From contig JAPYOP010000033.1 in NCBI GenBank assembly GCA_029938115.1, forward strand, positions 1 through 49,929: a DNA stretch of 49,929 nt, written 5' to 3'. The notes below the pieces were generated by a model. It was not told the origin of the DNA, ran no database searches, and saw only the letters and a program-made list of their open reading frames with translations. Made by a program: the position numbers and the translations under genes. Shown here piece by piece: positions 30,075 to 39,133 of the stretch (the first letter of the stretch is position 1; every line of letters begins with the position of its first letter). This DNA comes from Colwellia sp. (GTDB taxonomy: Bacteria; Pseudomonadota; Gammaproteobacteria; Enterobacterales; Alteromonadaceae).

Positions 30075-31178
30075 CTATAAACGCATTGGCATAACAACAT
30101 AAAGAGCTTCACCTGTGTCAGCACCCTCAATTACCACACTTGAATTAGCATCAGCTAACGTAAACTTAACCTGATCATCTTTTATTGCACTAAGAACATC
30201 GAGCACATAACTAACGTTAAAACCAATTTCTAATTCATCATAAGGGAAATCGATTTCTAACTCTTCTTCTGCTTGTTCTTGTTCTGGATTGTTCGCCGTA
30301 ATTTTTAATAGCGAATTTGAGAAGTTTAAGCGTACTCCCTTAAACTTCTCATTTGATAAAATTGAAGCACGTGACAAAACTTGGCGTAACTGCTCTTTAT
30401 CGGTGACAAATATTTTATCACCGTTACGAGGTAGAACACGACGATAGTCAGGGAAACGACCATCAACCAGTTTACTAGTAAAAGAAAATTCTGTATCAAT
30501 AATACGAATATGGTTTGAGCCAAGATAAACTTGTACTTCTTCATCAACAGGTGCAAGTAAACGAATTATTTCTAAAATCCCCTTTCGAGGGACTATTACC
30601 TGTCGAGCGGGTAAAGCTAAAGTTTCGTTAGAGATTTTACAAATCGCAAGTCGGTGACCGTCAGTGGCAACAGAGCGAATCTCATTTCCTTCACTTTCAA
30701 TTGACATACCATTTAAGTAATAACGAACATCTTGGTTTGCCATTGAAAAATGAGTGCTTTCGATCAAGCGAAGTAGCTCTGACTTTAATAATTTAAACTC
30801 TACATCACCCTTCCACTCTTCAATATTTGGGAAGTCATCAGCAGACAGAGTAGATAATGAATATTTACTTCGACCTGAGCTTAACTTTACACTGTCATCT
30901 TCAGCATTAAAATTAAGCATAGAACCTTCTGGTAAACTCTTACAAATATCTAAAAGCTTACGTGCAGGAATAGTTACTTTACCGTCATCACCTTGATTGT
31001 CTATTTCAGCATGAGCAACCATCTCAAGCTCTAAGTCTGTAGCAGTTAATGTTAAAGATTGACCCTTAACATCAAAAAGAATATTACCTAAAATGGGCAA
31101 TGTGCTTTTACGTTCGACTGCGCCTGAAACTAGCAATAACGGTTTAAGTAGTGATTCTCTATTTAATGAAAACTTCAT
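30075..31178 (-). CDS. dnaN: DNA polymerase III beta subunit (sliding clamp)
   Basis: DnaN is the ring-shaped processivity clamp of the replicative polymerase. The 367-residue protein has the three repeated clamp domains; typical segments are MKFSLNRESLLKPL at the N-terminus, LPILGNILFDV, YYLNGM, ATDGHRLA and the C-terminal YVVMPMRL that forms part of the partner-binding pocket. ATG at 31178. It lies 86 bp after dnaA and 29 bp before recF in the dnaA operon. Confidence 0.99.
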   Translation of the reverse strand: MKFSLNRESLLKPLLLVSGAVERKSTLPILGNILFDVKGQSLTLTATDLELEMVAHAEIDNQGDDGKVTIPARKLLDICKSLPEGSMLNFNAEDDSVKLSSGRSKYSLSTLSADDFPNIEEWKGDVEFKLLKSELLRLIESTHFSMANQDVRYYLNGMSIESEGNEIRSVATDGHRLAICKISNETLALPARQVIVPRKGILEIIRLLAPVDEEVQVYLGSNHIRIIDTEFSFTSKLVDGRFPDYRRVLPRNGDKIFVTDKEQLRQVLSRASILSNEKFKGVRLNFSNSLLKITANNPEQEQAEEELEIDFPYDELEIGFNVSYVLDVLSAIKDDQVKFTLADANSSVVIEGADTGEALYVVMPMRL

Positions 31179-31264
31179 CTATATTCCTGCTTTTGAGCAA
31201 ATTTTATTATTTTTAAAATTAAGTCTTTATTTGACTATGTAAACAATGAATCGATCATGATGTA

Positions 31265-32632
31265 CTATGAAGAAAGCGTTCTAATCAAATTAGAATAATC
31301 TTCTTTAATATCATGTAGTTCCTCTCGTAAAGACTTAACTTTACGACAAGCATGAAGTACAGTTGTATGATCTCGACCACCAAAAGCATCACCAATTTCA
31401 GGTAAGCTATGATTAGTTAATTCTTTAGATAATGCCATTGCTAGCTGTCTAGGTCTAGCAACAGATCGATTTCTTCGTTTAGAAAGTAAATCAGCGATTT
31501 TAATCTTATAATATTCTGCCACCGTGCGCTGAATATTATCAATGGTTACTAGCTTATCTTGAAGAGCTAATAAATCACGCAACGCTTCACGAACAAAATC
31601 GATAGTAATAGCACGACCAGTAAAATTAGCATTTGCAATTACTCGGTTAAGTGCCCCTTCTAATTCACGAACATTAGAACGTAAACGCTTAGCGATAAAG
31701 AAAGCAACTTCATCAGCAAGGTTAACATTACTTTCTTGTGCTTTTCTTTTCAATATAGCAACACGTGTCTCTAGTTCGGGCGGTTCAATGGCAATTGTTA
31801 AGCCCCAACCAAACCGAGATTTCAACCTATCTTCAACGGCAACTTCTTTAGGATACCGATCACTGGTTAGAATAATTTGCTGGTTACCTTCGAGCAAGGC
31901 ATTAAATGTATGAAAAAACTCCTCTTGTGTTCTATCTTTACCAGCAAAAAATTGAATGTCATCAATAAGTAAAGCATCAACACTTCGGTAGTATTGTTTA
32001 AACTTTTCCATCTCGTTGTTTTGTAGAGCCCGTACCATATCCTGAACAAACCGTTCAGAGTGCATATAGGCAATTTTGGCATTGGGATTATTTTGTAAAA
32101 TACCGTTACCAACAGCGTGCAACAAATGCGTTTTACCTAGACCTGTTCCACCATAAATAAATAGTGGATTGTATGCAGCACCAGGATTGTCAGCAACTTG
32201 TGAAGCTGCAGCTCTTGCTAACTGATTAGATTTACCTTCGACAAAATTATCGAAAGTATATTTAACCCTCACATTCGCCTTTTTGGGAAAATTATTATCG
32301 GCACCCGAAACAGGAGCCGCTTTATTGTTTTTACTAAAATTAACAGCCGCAGGAGATATCGAATTTGTTTGAGTAGTAGAAGCTAATGGTTTACTACCGA
32401 CATCAAAACGTAATAAATATGATTGTTGATCATCTGTCATAGTGATCAATTCATTAATTCTATTAACGTACTTGTCACGAACCCAATCTAAAACAAACCG
32501 ATTAGGGGCATAAAGTGTCAATATATTATCTGAAACAACACACTGTAAAGGACGAATCCACATACTAAATTGTTGTGCAGGTAATTCTTCTTGAAGAACA
32601 GAGAGGCATCGTTGCCAAAGAGAATGTTCCAA
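31265..32632 (-). CDS. dnaA: Chromosomal replication initiator DnaA
   Basis: DnaA-ATP binds DnaA boxes and melts oriC. The 455-residue protein has domain I ([23 protein letters not shown]), a variable linker (about 85-120), the AAA+ domain III with Walker [16 protein letters not shown] and Walker [12 protein letters not shown], and domain IV with the box-binding signature [16 protein letters not shown]. The start codon is TTG at 32632 with GGAG 7 nt upstream; E. coli dnaA also uses a non-ATG start (GTG), which limits expression. A promoter carrying a DnaA box in its spacer lies at 32807-32835, so autoregulation is likely. Confidence 0.99.
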   Translation of the reverse strand: MEHSLWQRCLSVLQEELPAQQFSMWIRPLQCVVSDNILTLYAPNRFVLDWVRDKYVNRINELITMTDDQQSYLLRFDVGSKPLASTTQTNSISPAAVNFSKNNKAAPVSGADNNFPKKANVRVKYTFDNFVEGKSNQLARAAASQVADNPGAAYNPLFIYGGTGLGKTHLLHAVGNGILQNNPNAKIAYMHSERFVQDMVRALQNNEMEKFKQYYRSVDALLIDDIQFFAGKDRTQEEFFHTFNALLEGNQQIILTSDRYPKEVAVEDRLKSRFGWGLTIAIEPPELETRVAILKRKAQESNVNLADEVAFFIAKRLRSNVRELEGALNRVIANANFTGRAITIDFVREALRDLLALQDKLVTIDNIQRTVAEYYKIKIADLLSKRRNRSVARPRQLAMALSKELTNHSLPEIGDAFGGRDHTTVLHACRKVKSLREELHDIKEDYSNLIRTLSS

Positions 32633-32806
32633 GTAAAAACTCCAAAGGAAAAAGAATTTATCAGCTTGTTATTCGTTTCTTAACTTAATGGGTATAAGAA
32701 TTTTGAATGTGTATAAAAGATCATTATTCATTTAATAAGCATCGAAAATGTAAAAATTCAATGATTCATAAAAGAATTCAAGCAGACATTTTTATTATGT
32801 GCAGCC

Positions 32807-32835
32807 ATTATCTCTATACTTATCCACAAGTGCAA
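32807..32835 (-). promoter_or_regulatory. dnaA promoter
   Basis: On the minus strand TTGCAC (32830-32835) is followed by a 17-bp spacer and GATAAT (32807-32812), a near-consensus sigma70 promoter about 175 nt upstream of the dnaA start. A perfect DnaA box lies in the spacer, so DnaA binding should compete with RNA polymerase. Confidence 0.65.
32820..32828 (+). promoter_or_regulatory. DnaA box inside the dnaA promoter
   Basis: TTATCCACA is the exact high-affinity DnaA box sequence. It overlaps the spacer of the dnaA promoter at 32807-32835, the layout expected for autorepression. Confidence 0.8.
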
Positions 32836-33010
32836 TCTTGACAGACAAGTATTCTGCATTATTTTTGTATAAAACAGCTAAAGTGTTGTTAAATTGGCTT
32901 ATTGATAATTATTTAGATTAAAATACAACTAAAAAAAGCTACTTAGTTTATTTACTTATGTCGATCAAAAAAATAAAATTCAGTCGAAAAAGTATTTATA
33001 GAACAAAACC

Positions 33011-33019
33011 TGTGGATAT
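33011..33019 (-). promoter_or_regulatory. DnaA-box-like site upstream of rpmH
   Basis: TGTGGATAT differs from the reverse of the strong box (TGTGGATAA) only at its last base. It lies between the dnaA and rpmH promoters, 102 bp upstream of the rpmH -35 element. Confidence 0.45.
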
Positions 33020-33120
33020 TTTCTTAAATTATATCTTAAACTTAACTGAACCCTTTAAAAAATAGTGGTTGTTCCAAAGGATCCTCCAACGATCTTTTAT
33101 AAATAATACTGGATAAAACA

Positions 33121-33149
33121 TTGACAACAAGCCAAGTAAGATTTAGAAT
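33121..33149 (+). promoter_or_regulatory. rpmH operon promoter
   Basis: TTGACA (33121-33126), a 17-bp spacer and TAGAAT (33144-33149) match the sigma70 consensus at 11 of 12 positions. The predicted RNA start lies about 68 nt upstream of rpmH. A pyrimidine-rich, partly GC discriminator (TCGCCCTC) follows, in keeping with a growth-rate-controlled ribosomal protein promoter. Confidence 0.75.
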
Positions 33150-33223
33150 TCGCCCTCTTTTTTTAGACCTGTATGCTCAATTGGCTTTTTTGTCAGGGCA
33201 ACAACAACCGACGGATTAGCGTA

Positions 33224-33358
33224 ATGAAAAGAACATTTCAACCTAGCGTATTAAAGCGTAAGCGTAACCACGGATTCCGTGCTCGTATGGCAACTAAAAA
33301 TGGCCGTGCTGTTATAGCTCGTCGCCGTGCTAAAGGCCGTGTACGTCTTAGCGCATAA
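33224..33358 (+). CDS. rpmH: 50S ribosomal protein L34
   Basis: This 44-residue, highly basic protein of the large ribosomal subunit begins [19 protein letters not shown] and ends AKGRVRLSA, nearly identical to E. coli L34. The frame is open upstream to 33173, but the ATG at 33224 is the conserved start. It is followed after 35 bp by rnpA, the classic pairing. Confidence 0.99.
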   Translation: MKRTFQPSVLKRKRNHGFRARMATKNGRAVIARRRAKGRVRLSA

Positions 33359-33393
33359 TCTTAATTCTTTTCTTACTAAGAAATTGAATTAAG

Positions 33394-33777
33394 ATGGTAA
33401 CCAATCAGGTTACTTATGAATTTAATCGGGAGTCACGTCTGTTGACTCCCGGTCACTTTCAATCTGTATTTAAAAAACCTATTCGATTTGGCTCTCGCCA
33501 CTTTACACTACTAATTACTCCATCTCATTTACCTGATGATTCACTCAAAAATAATCGTCTCGGTTTAGCTATTGCTAAAAAACGAGTAAAACTTGCCGTA
33601 CAACGAAATCGCATAAAAAGAATAGTTAGAGAAAGCTTTCGATTAAATCAACATGATTTACCTGCTATCGATATGGTGGTTATGGTAAAGTCTGGCATTG
33701 ATCAGCTCGATAACAAAGAAATCAACCTAGAATTGACAAAAATATGGCGAAAAATAATTCAGCGCCACAAAAGCTAG
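33394..33777 (+). CDS. rnpA: Ribonuclease P protein component
   Basis: RnpA is the small protein cofactor of RNase P, which trims the 5' leader of tRNA precursors. The 127-residue basic protein has the conserved RNR motif in [18 protein letters not shown] (about 69-86) and FGSRHFTLL in the N-terminal half. ATG at 33394. Its 3' end overlaps yidD by 34 bp in another frame, as in many gammaproteobacteria. Confidence 0.97.
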   Translation: MVTNQVTYEFNRESRLLTPGHFQSVFKKPIRFGSRHFTLLITPSHLPDDSLKNNRLGLAIAKKRVKLAVQRNRIKRIVRESFRLNQHDLPAIDMVVMVKSGIDQLDNKEINLELTKIWRKIIQRHKS

Positions 33778-33992
33778 CTATATCCTTTATTAAAGGTTAT
33801 CAACGTTTTATTAGCCCCTTATTAGGGTCGAATTGTCGATTTCATCCCACCTGTTCATGTTATGCAAATGAAGCTATAGAACGCTTTGGTGTAATAAAAG
33901 GTGGATGGTTAGCGGGTAAACGTATTTTAAAATGCCATCCGCTCAATGAAGGTGGGGATGATCCTGTGCCACCATTGAAAAAAGAAAATTAA
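33744..33992 (+). CDS. yidD: Membrane protein insertion efficiency factor YidD
   Basis: YidD is a small peripheral inner-membrane protein that assists YidC-dependent insertion. The 82-residue product carries the family signature [19 protein letters not shown] followed by [11 protein letters not shown] and the conserved [13 protein letters not shown]. The start lies inside rnpA (34-bp overlap), so translation is probably coupled. yidC follows after 150 bp. Confidence 0.97.
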   Translation: MAKNNSAPQKLAISFIKGYQRFISPLLGSNCRFHPTCSCYANEAIERFGVIKGGWLAGKRILKCHPLNEGGDDPVPPLKKEN

Positions 33993-34142
33993 TACAAATA
34001 TAATCTAAACTAGCAGTTTTTTAACTTCTTATACTAAAAGACTGTTGGTTTGCCGTGAAACGTATATTAAAATGCTTTGCAATTAATACTATGCAAGGGG
34101 TAAAAACCTCGTGCCAACTCAAAAACAAGAGAAATGAATCTT

Positions 34143-35777
34143 ATGGAATCTCAACGCAGTCTGCTTTTTATTGCGCTTATGGTTGTTACTTACTTACTTT
34201 TTAGTCAGTGGCAATTAGAAAATGCGCCAGCAGTTGAACAACCAACGTATAGTCAAAATGCTAATAATGAACAAGTAGCTGACGCAGATTTTGTTCCGGA
34301 ATCGACTGATTCATCTGCACCTGCAGCTAAACAAGCCGCGTCAAGTGCAAAACTGATTAGCGTAACCACCGATACTTTACGTATACAGATTAATACTCAA
34401 GGTGGTGATATTGTTGAAGCAAAATTACTTAAATTTGATACTGAGCAAGGTAATGGCATTCCATTTACCATTATGCAGAATGGTAATCAAAAGTATGTTG
34501 CTCAATCTGGTTTAACCGGAGCGAACGGTGTAGACCGAATAATTAAAGGTCGCCCAATTTATACTAGCGCCCAAAGTAGTTATGAACTAAGTGATGGCAG
34601 CCTAGCTGTAGATTTAACTTTTCAAGACAACAATGGTCTTAACGTAACAAAACGCTTTTCATTTAGTGCTGGCAGCTACAGCGTTGGCGTTGACTATATA
34701 ATCAATAACAACACCAACAATAGTATTTCAGTTCAAATGTATGCTCAGTTGAAACAATCAACCCTTACTGACACTTCATCAGGCATGTTACCAACCTACC
34801 GTGGCGCAGCTTTCTCTACTTCTGAAGATCGTTATGAAAAATATGACTTTGATGATATTGCTGAAGCAAACTTAAACAAAACCACGCCGGGTGGCTGGGT
34901 TGCCATGCTTGAACATTACTTTGTTTCAGCTTGGGTTCCAAATGATGAAGATAATAATCAAATTTACACTAACTTTAGCAATAACCAAGAAGCGGTAATT
35001 GGCTTTAAAGCGCCAGCTATCACTATTGATGCAGGACAACAAGGCACTACTTCAGCCATTTTCTATGTTGGCCCGAAAGACCAAGAAGTGTTAGAAAAAA
35101 TAGCACCAAACTTAGACTTAACTATTGATTACGGTTTCTTATGGATGATCAGCCAACCGTTATTCTGGTTACTACTAACTATCCAAAGTTTTGTCACTAA
35201 CTGGGGTGTAGCAATCATCATCATCACCTTAATTGTTAAAGGTGGTATGTACCCGCTAACTAAAGCGCAATACACCTCAATGGCAAAAATGCGTGAATTA
35301 GCACCTAAAATGGCGCAACTAAAAGAACGTTTTGGTGATGACAGGCAGAAAATGTCACAAGCCACCATGGAAATGTATCGCAAAGAAAAAGTAAACCCTG
35401 CCGGTGGTTGTTTACCATTACTTTTCCAAATGCCTATTTTCTTAGCACTTTACTGGGTATTTTTAGAAAGTGTTGAATTACGTCATGCACCTTTTATCTT
35501 CTGGATCCAAGATTTGTCGGCGATGGACCCATACTATGTATTACCTGTATTAATGGGTATTAGTATGTACGTTATGCAGAAAATGCAGCCGATGACTGTG
35601 CAAGATCCAATGCAACAAAAAATAATGCAATACATGCCAGTAGTTTTCTCAATATTTATGGCATGGTTCCCATCAGGCTTAGTACTTTACTGGTTTGTTA
35701 GTAACATGATTTCAATTGCTCAAATGAAGATTATCTTCAGCGGTATTGCAAAGAAAAAATTAGCCGAAGCAAAATAA
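34143..35777 (+). CDS. yidC: Membrane protein insertase YidC
   Basis: YidC inserts and folds inner-membrane proteins, alone or with SecYEG. I start at the second ATG (34143), giving MESQRSLLFIALMVV, which matches the MDSQRNLL start of E. coli; an ATG at 34134 would add three residues. The protein is 544 residues with an N-terminal membrane helix, a large periplasmic beta domain (about 60-330) and five C-terminal membrane segments. The cytoplasmic hairpin is at TKAQYTSMAKMRELAPKM, and the conserved hydrophilic-groove arginine should lie in the WGVAIIIITLIVKGGMYP region, where this protein has a lysine as in close relatives. A strong terminator follows. Confidence 0.98.
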   Translation: MESQRSLLFIALMVVTYLLFSQWQLENAPAVEQPTYSQNANNEQVADADFVPESTDSSAPAAKQAASSAKLISVTTDTLRIQINTQGGDIVEAKLLKFDTEQGNGIPFTIMQNGNQKYVAQSGLTGANGVDRIIKGRPIYTSAQSSYELSDGSLAVDLTFQDNNGLNVTKRFSFSAGSYSVGVDYIINNNTNNSISVQMYAQLKQSTLTDTSSGMLPTYRGAAFSTSEDRYEKYDFDDIAEANLNKTTPGGWVAMLEHYFVSAWVPNDEDNNQIYTNFSNNQEAVIGFKAPAITIDAGQQGTTSAIFYVGPKDQEVLEKIAPNLDLTIDYGFLWMISQPLFWLLLTIQSFVTNWGVAIIIITLIVKGGMYPLTKAQYTSMAKMRELAPKMAQLKERFGDDRQKMSQATMEMYRKEKVNPAGGCLPLLFQMPIFLALYWVFLESVELRHAPFIFWIQDLSAMDPYYVLPVLMGISMYVMQKMQPMTVQDPMQQKIMQYMPVVFSIFMAWFPSGLVLYWFVSNMISIAQMKIIFSGIAKKKLAEAK

Positions 35778-35821
35778 TAGCGACGAGCAACAAACGTTAC
35801 GTTGTAAATAAAGTAAATTCT

Positions 35822-35855
35822 AAAAAAGCGATACTCTTTCAAGTATCGCTTTTTT
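35822..35855 (+). terminator. Strong intrinsic terminator after yidC
   Basis: A perfect 14-bp stem (35822-35835 with 35842-35855) contains the core AGCGATACT/AGTATCGCT, has a 6-nt loop and ends in six T residues. It lies 44 bp past yidC and ends the rpmH-rnpA-yidD-yidC unit. Because A residues precede the stem, it could also act on the minus strand. Confidence 0.88.
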
Positions 35856-35926
35856 GTTAGTTGCAGCTAAATAAAGTAAAATGAACATAATCCAATCTTT
35901 CAGAGCGCTTAAGCTTAAATCAACCA

Positions 35927-37345
35927 ATGACATCACTCTTTAACGAAATAAATACTATTGCTGCACAAGCTACTGCACCCGGTCGTGGTGGCGTAGGCAT
36001 TATTCGTGTATCTGGTCCTGAAGCTACAATGGTTGCCCAAGCAATATTGGGGAAAGTGCCTGAAATAAGAAAAGCTGAATATTTACCTTTCTCAGATGCT
36101 AACAACGATGTGTTAGATCAAGGTATTGCTTTATATTTTAAAGCACCAAATTCATTTACTGGCGAAGATGTTATTGAATTTCAAGGCCATGGTGGTCCCG
36201 TAATATTAGACATGTTGCTTAAAGCTATTCTTGCGCTACCTAATGTTGTTATGGCCAAACCTGGCGAATTTAGCGAACAAGCTTTTTTAAATGACAAACT
36301 CGATTTAACCCAAGCTGAGGCTATCGCTGATTTAATCAATTCAAGTTCAGAGCAAGCAGCACGTTCTGCCCTGCACTCACTTCAAGGTGATTTTTCTAAG
36401 CTAGTTAATGAAATGGTTGCAAGTATTATTCACCTGCGTATGTACGTTGAAGCTGCCATTGACTTTCCAGAAGAAGAGATTGATTTTCTTGCTGACAAAA
36501 AAATAGTAACCGACCTTAAAGCTATCATCAGCCAAGTTGAAAGCGTACGCAAACAAGCACAACAAGGCAGCATTATCCGTGAAGGTATGCGAGTTGTTAT
36601 TGCCGGTCGCCCAAATGCCGGAAAATCAAGCTTACTCAACGCATTAAGTGGCAAAGAAAGCGCTATCGTTACCGACATAGCTGGTACTACTCGTGATGTA
36701 CTTACTGAGCAAATTCATATTGATGGTATGCCGCTACACATTATTGATACGGCTGGTTTACGTGACAGTGATGATAAAGTTGAACAAATAGGCATCGAAC
36801 GTGCTTGGCAAGAAATCAAACAAGCTGACCGCGTATTACTTATGGTAGATGCGAGTGAAAATCATAGTGTTTTAGAAGATGAACAAGATATTAAAGATCA
36901 CTATCCTGAGTTTTTTGAAAAACTGCCAAGCAACATTGGGTTGACTTTAGTGAGAAACAAGGCCGATCTTAACCAAGCTATTATCCAAAGCAATATTGGT
37001 TTGAATGAGTTTACCGATAGCAAGCAAGAAAAACACACGACAGTCACTTTATCAGCAAAAACAGGCGCAGGCGTTGACAGCCTAAAAGAGCACTTAAAAG
37101 CCATTATGGGATACAAAGGTAGCACCGAAGGTGGATTTATGGCTAGAAGACGTCATTTAACTGCTTTAGACAACACTCATCAACATTTAATTATAGGTTT
37201 AGAACAATTAGAGTCGTATGTGGCCGGTGAAATATTAGCTGAAGAGTTACGTATTTGTCAGTTAGAATTAGATCAAATCACCGGAGAATTCACTAGTGAT
37301 GACCTGCTTAGCAAAATATTTAGCTCTTTCTGTATTGGAAAATAA
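35927..37345 (+). CDS. mnmE: tRNA modification GTPase MnmE
   Basis: MnmE works with MnmG to place the cmnm5/mnm5 group on the wobble uridine of certain tRNAs. The 472-residue protein has the N-terminal folate-binding domain ([21 protein letters not shown]), a helical domain and an inserted GTPase domain with [18 protein letters not shown] and NKADL. The C-terminal FSSFCIGK carries the catalytic cysteine of the CIGK motif. Its partner mnmG lies 8.1 kb away beyond an accessory block and oriC. It is convergent with the kinase/phosphatase gene, 25 bp away. Confidence 0.98.
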   Translation: MTSLFNEINTIAAQATAPGRGGVGIIRVSGPEATMVAQAILGKVPEIRKAEYLPFSDANNDVLDQGIALYFKAPNSFTGEDVIEFQGHGGPVILDMLLKAILALPNVVMAKPGEFSEQAFLNDKLDLTQAEAIADLINSSSEQAARSALHSLQGDFSKLVNEMVASIIHLRMYVEAAIDFPEEEIDFLADKKIVTDLKAIISQVESVRKQAQQGSIIREGMRVVIAGRPNAGKSSLLNALSGKESAIVTDIAGTTRDVLTEQIHIDGMPLHIIDTAGLRDSDDKVEQIGIERAWQEIKQADRVLLMVDASENHSVLEDEQDIKDHYPEFFEKLPSNIGLTLVRNKADLNQAIIQSNIGLNEFTDSKQEKHTTVTLSAKTGAGVDSLKEHLKAIMGYKGSTEGGFMARRRHLTALDNTHQHLIIGLEQLESYVAGEILAEELRICQLELDQITGEFTSDDLLSKIFSSFCIGK

Positions 37346-37370
37346 ATGCAGCATAAAAGAGACTTAACGT

Positions 37371-39110
37371 TTATACAATAATTGAAAAGCAAAAAGCAAT
37401 AAACCACAATGCACTCATAATTTGCCAGAACATCACCGGATTTTTATCCATAAGCATAGCATTATGATTTTTCTTGTATTTTGGATTTGGCTCCTGTAAT
37501 TCATGCAAAAACTCTGACACTTCCACATAACGACGTTCAGGGTCAAAGCGTAAGCCTTTTTTAATAGCACCATCCATCCATATAGGTATAAGCGGGTTAT
37601 TTTCAAAACAAGGCACATATTTAGTGGCTAAATACGATTTTTGAGTGCGACACTTATTTAATTTTCCGCTAAATGGCTCTTTACCCGTTAGCATTTCATA
37701 CACGATAACCGCCAGCGAAAACACTTCCGATTGCACTGTACTTTTCCCGGATATCACTACCTCTGGCGCTGAATAACCAGCCGTACCCAAAACACCAAAA
37801 CGTTCAATTGGACTAACAATTTCAGCAATGCCCTTAATATGGCATGAACCAAAATCAATAATTTTCACTTCACCATTTGTATCAATCATGATATTGCCTG
37901 GCTTAATATCTTGATGCAACGTTTCGCGCCGATGCATAGCTCTTAAGCCTTTTTCAATTTGCTGTACAATGTAAATTACATCTTGAACTGCTGGTTTAGG
38001 GTTTTCTTTTATCCACTGCTCTAAGGTAATACCTTCAATGTATTCAGTTAAATAATAAAGTGCTGATTTAGGTCTAGGATTCTCAATTATTTTTACAACG
38101 TGTGGATTATTTATACGGCTGCCAATCCAACTTTCCATGATAAAGCGTTCAATATACGCCATATCATCATCAAAATTATCCGATGGGGTCTTCATGCAAT
38201 AACGTTGACCACTATCAATGTCTCGCACAATATAAACTTGACTACGATTGGTTGCATGAAGTTCTTTTTCAACTTTGCAGCCATCTAAAATCATACCTAC
38301 AGACAAATAAGGTGGGAACGGTAGCTCTGACAGTTTCCGGCTGGCTTCACCGATAGTTTGTTTCGGTAAAGTATCAATCCTTAAAATTTGGCAACTTAGG
38401 TTATCATGACTGCCATTAGCGAGAGCTTTTTCTATTAATTGTTCACAGGTCTGTTCAAAATGACTTTCGTCTTTTTCTTCAGTTAGCGAGATTAAAACAG
38501 CGCGAATATCCTGATCTTTCACAAAATCATGCACACCGTCCGTACTTAATAAATAAATATCTCCAACTTCAATTCCCATGCTTCTATAGTCAACATCTAT
38601 ATTAATATCCAAACCCATAGCACGCGTTAAATAAGATTGTTTTTCGTTAATGAAAGTACTGTGATCACGAGTAATTTGATCTAAATTTTTCTGGCGTAAA
38701 CAGTAAATACGAGTATCACCAATATGGAAGATATGTGCGGTTTGTGACTTAAATATGATCGAACTAAAAGTACTTACATAACCTTTTTTAGCATCACTAA
38801 AATGTCGACCTTGACTATATAACCAACGATTTAATGCAGTTAAAACTTGAGAAGTTGACTTTTTTACACTCCAACTATCAGGTGTAGAAAAATAATCATT
38901 TAGAAAATTATGGACACAGGTTTCACTGGCTTCTTTACCAGCTTCAGCCGCACTTACCCCGTCAGCAATGACAGCAACAGCCCCTTTATGACTTAACAGT
39001 GACCCTTTAGGAATACGAATACCTATCGCGTCTTCATTCTGAGTTTTAACGCCAGCAATAGAACGCTGTGCCAAAGTAAAAGTTAATTCTGCCTGTAAAT
39101 GCTCTGCCAT
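37371..39110 (-). CDS. Bifunctional PP2C phosphatase / serine-threonine kinase, C-terminally membrane-anchored
   Basis: This 579-residue protein fuses two opposing activities. Residues about 10-245 form a PP2C phosphatase with the metal-binding D50-G51 (VIADGVS), GD131-132 (FHIGDTR), STDG (D191) and D236-N237 (GSHDNLSC). Residues about 275-545 form a Hanks-type kinase: K307 in YCMKTPS, E326, the catalytic HQDIKPGN loop (D401, K403, N406), DFG at 419-421 and APE at 448-450. The usual HRD is HQD here. Residues about 556-579 form a membrane helix, so both domains should face the cytoplasm. It lies 23 bp downstream of the nitrate/nitrite transporter gene. P. aeruginosa has the same pairing beside nitrite reductase genes, suggesting a role in nitrate use. 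Confidence 0.92.
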   Translation of the reverse strand: MAEHLQAELTFTLAQRSIAGVKTQNEDAIGIRIPKGSLLSHKGAVAVIADGVSAAEAGKEASETCVHNFLNDYFSTPDSWSVKKSTSQVLTALNRWLYSQGRHFSDAKKGYVSTFSSIIFKSQTAHIFHIGDTRIYCLRQKNLDQITRDHSTFINEKQSYLTRAMGLDINIDVDYRSMGIEVGDIYLLSTDGVHDFVKDQDIRAVLISLTEEKDESHFEQTCEQLIEKALANGSHDNLSCQILRIDTLPKQTIGEASRKLSELPFPPYLSVGMILDGCKVEKELHATNRSQVYIVRDIDSGQRYCMKTPSDNFDDDMAYIERFIMESWIGSRINNPHVVKIIENPRPKSALYYLTEYIEGITLEQWIKENPKPAVQDVIYIVQQIEKGLRAMHRRETLHQDIKPGNIMIDTNGEVKIIDFGSCHIKGIAEIVSPIERFGVLGTAGYSAPEVVISGKSTVQSEVFSLAVIVYEMLTGKEPFSGKLNKCRTQKSYLATKYVPCFENNPLIPIWMDGAIKKGLRFDPERRYVEVSEFLHELQEPNPKYKKNHNAMLMDKNPVMFWQIMSALWFIAFCFSIIV

Positions 39111-39133
39111 ATTTATTCCATATAAAAATTAAC

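Larger units (their letters stand above)
32633..33223. other. dnaA-rpmH divergent regulatory gap
   Basis: This 591-bp gap separates leftward dnaA from rightward rpmH. It contains the dnaA promoter with its DnaA box, a second DnaA-box-like site TGTGGATAT at 33011-33019 and the rpmH promoter (33121-33149). Another TTGACA occurs at 32838-32843, with TATTTT 16 bp downstream as a possible weaker rightward promoter. I see no convincing small gene here. Although it holds DnaA boxes, it has few GATC sites and no 13-mer array, so I do not call it the main origin. Confidence 0.6.

Noticed and set aside
32633-33223. dnaA-rpmH gap as the main replication origin
   Set aside because: It has one perfect and one near DnaA box, but few GATC sites and no 13-mer array. 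The mioC-mnmG gap has the full E. coli-type layout.
33173-33223. N-terminal extension of rpmH by 17 residues
   Set aside because: L34 is highly conserved and begins MKRTFQP; the upstream part is leader RNA.
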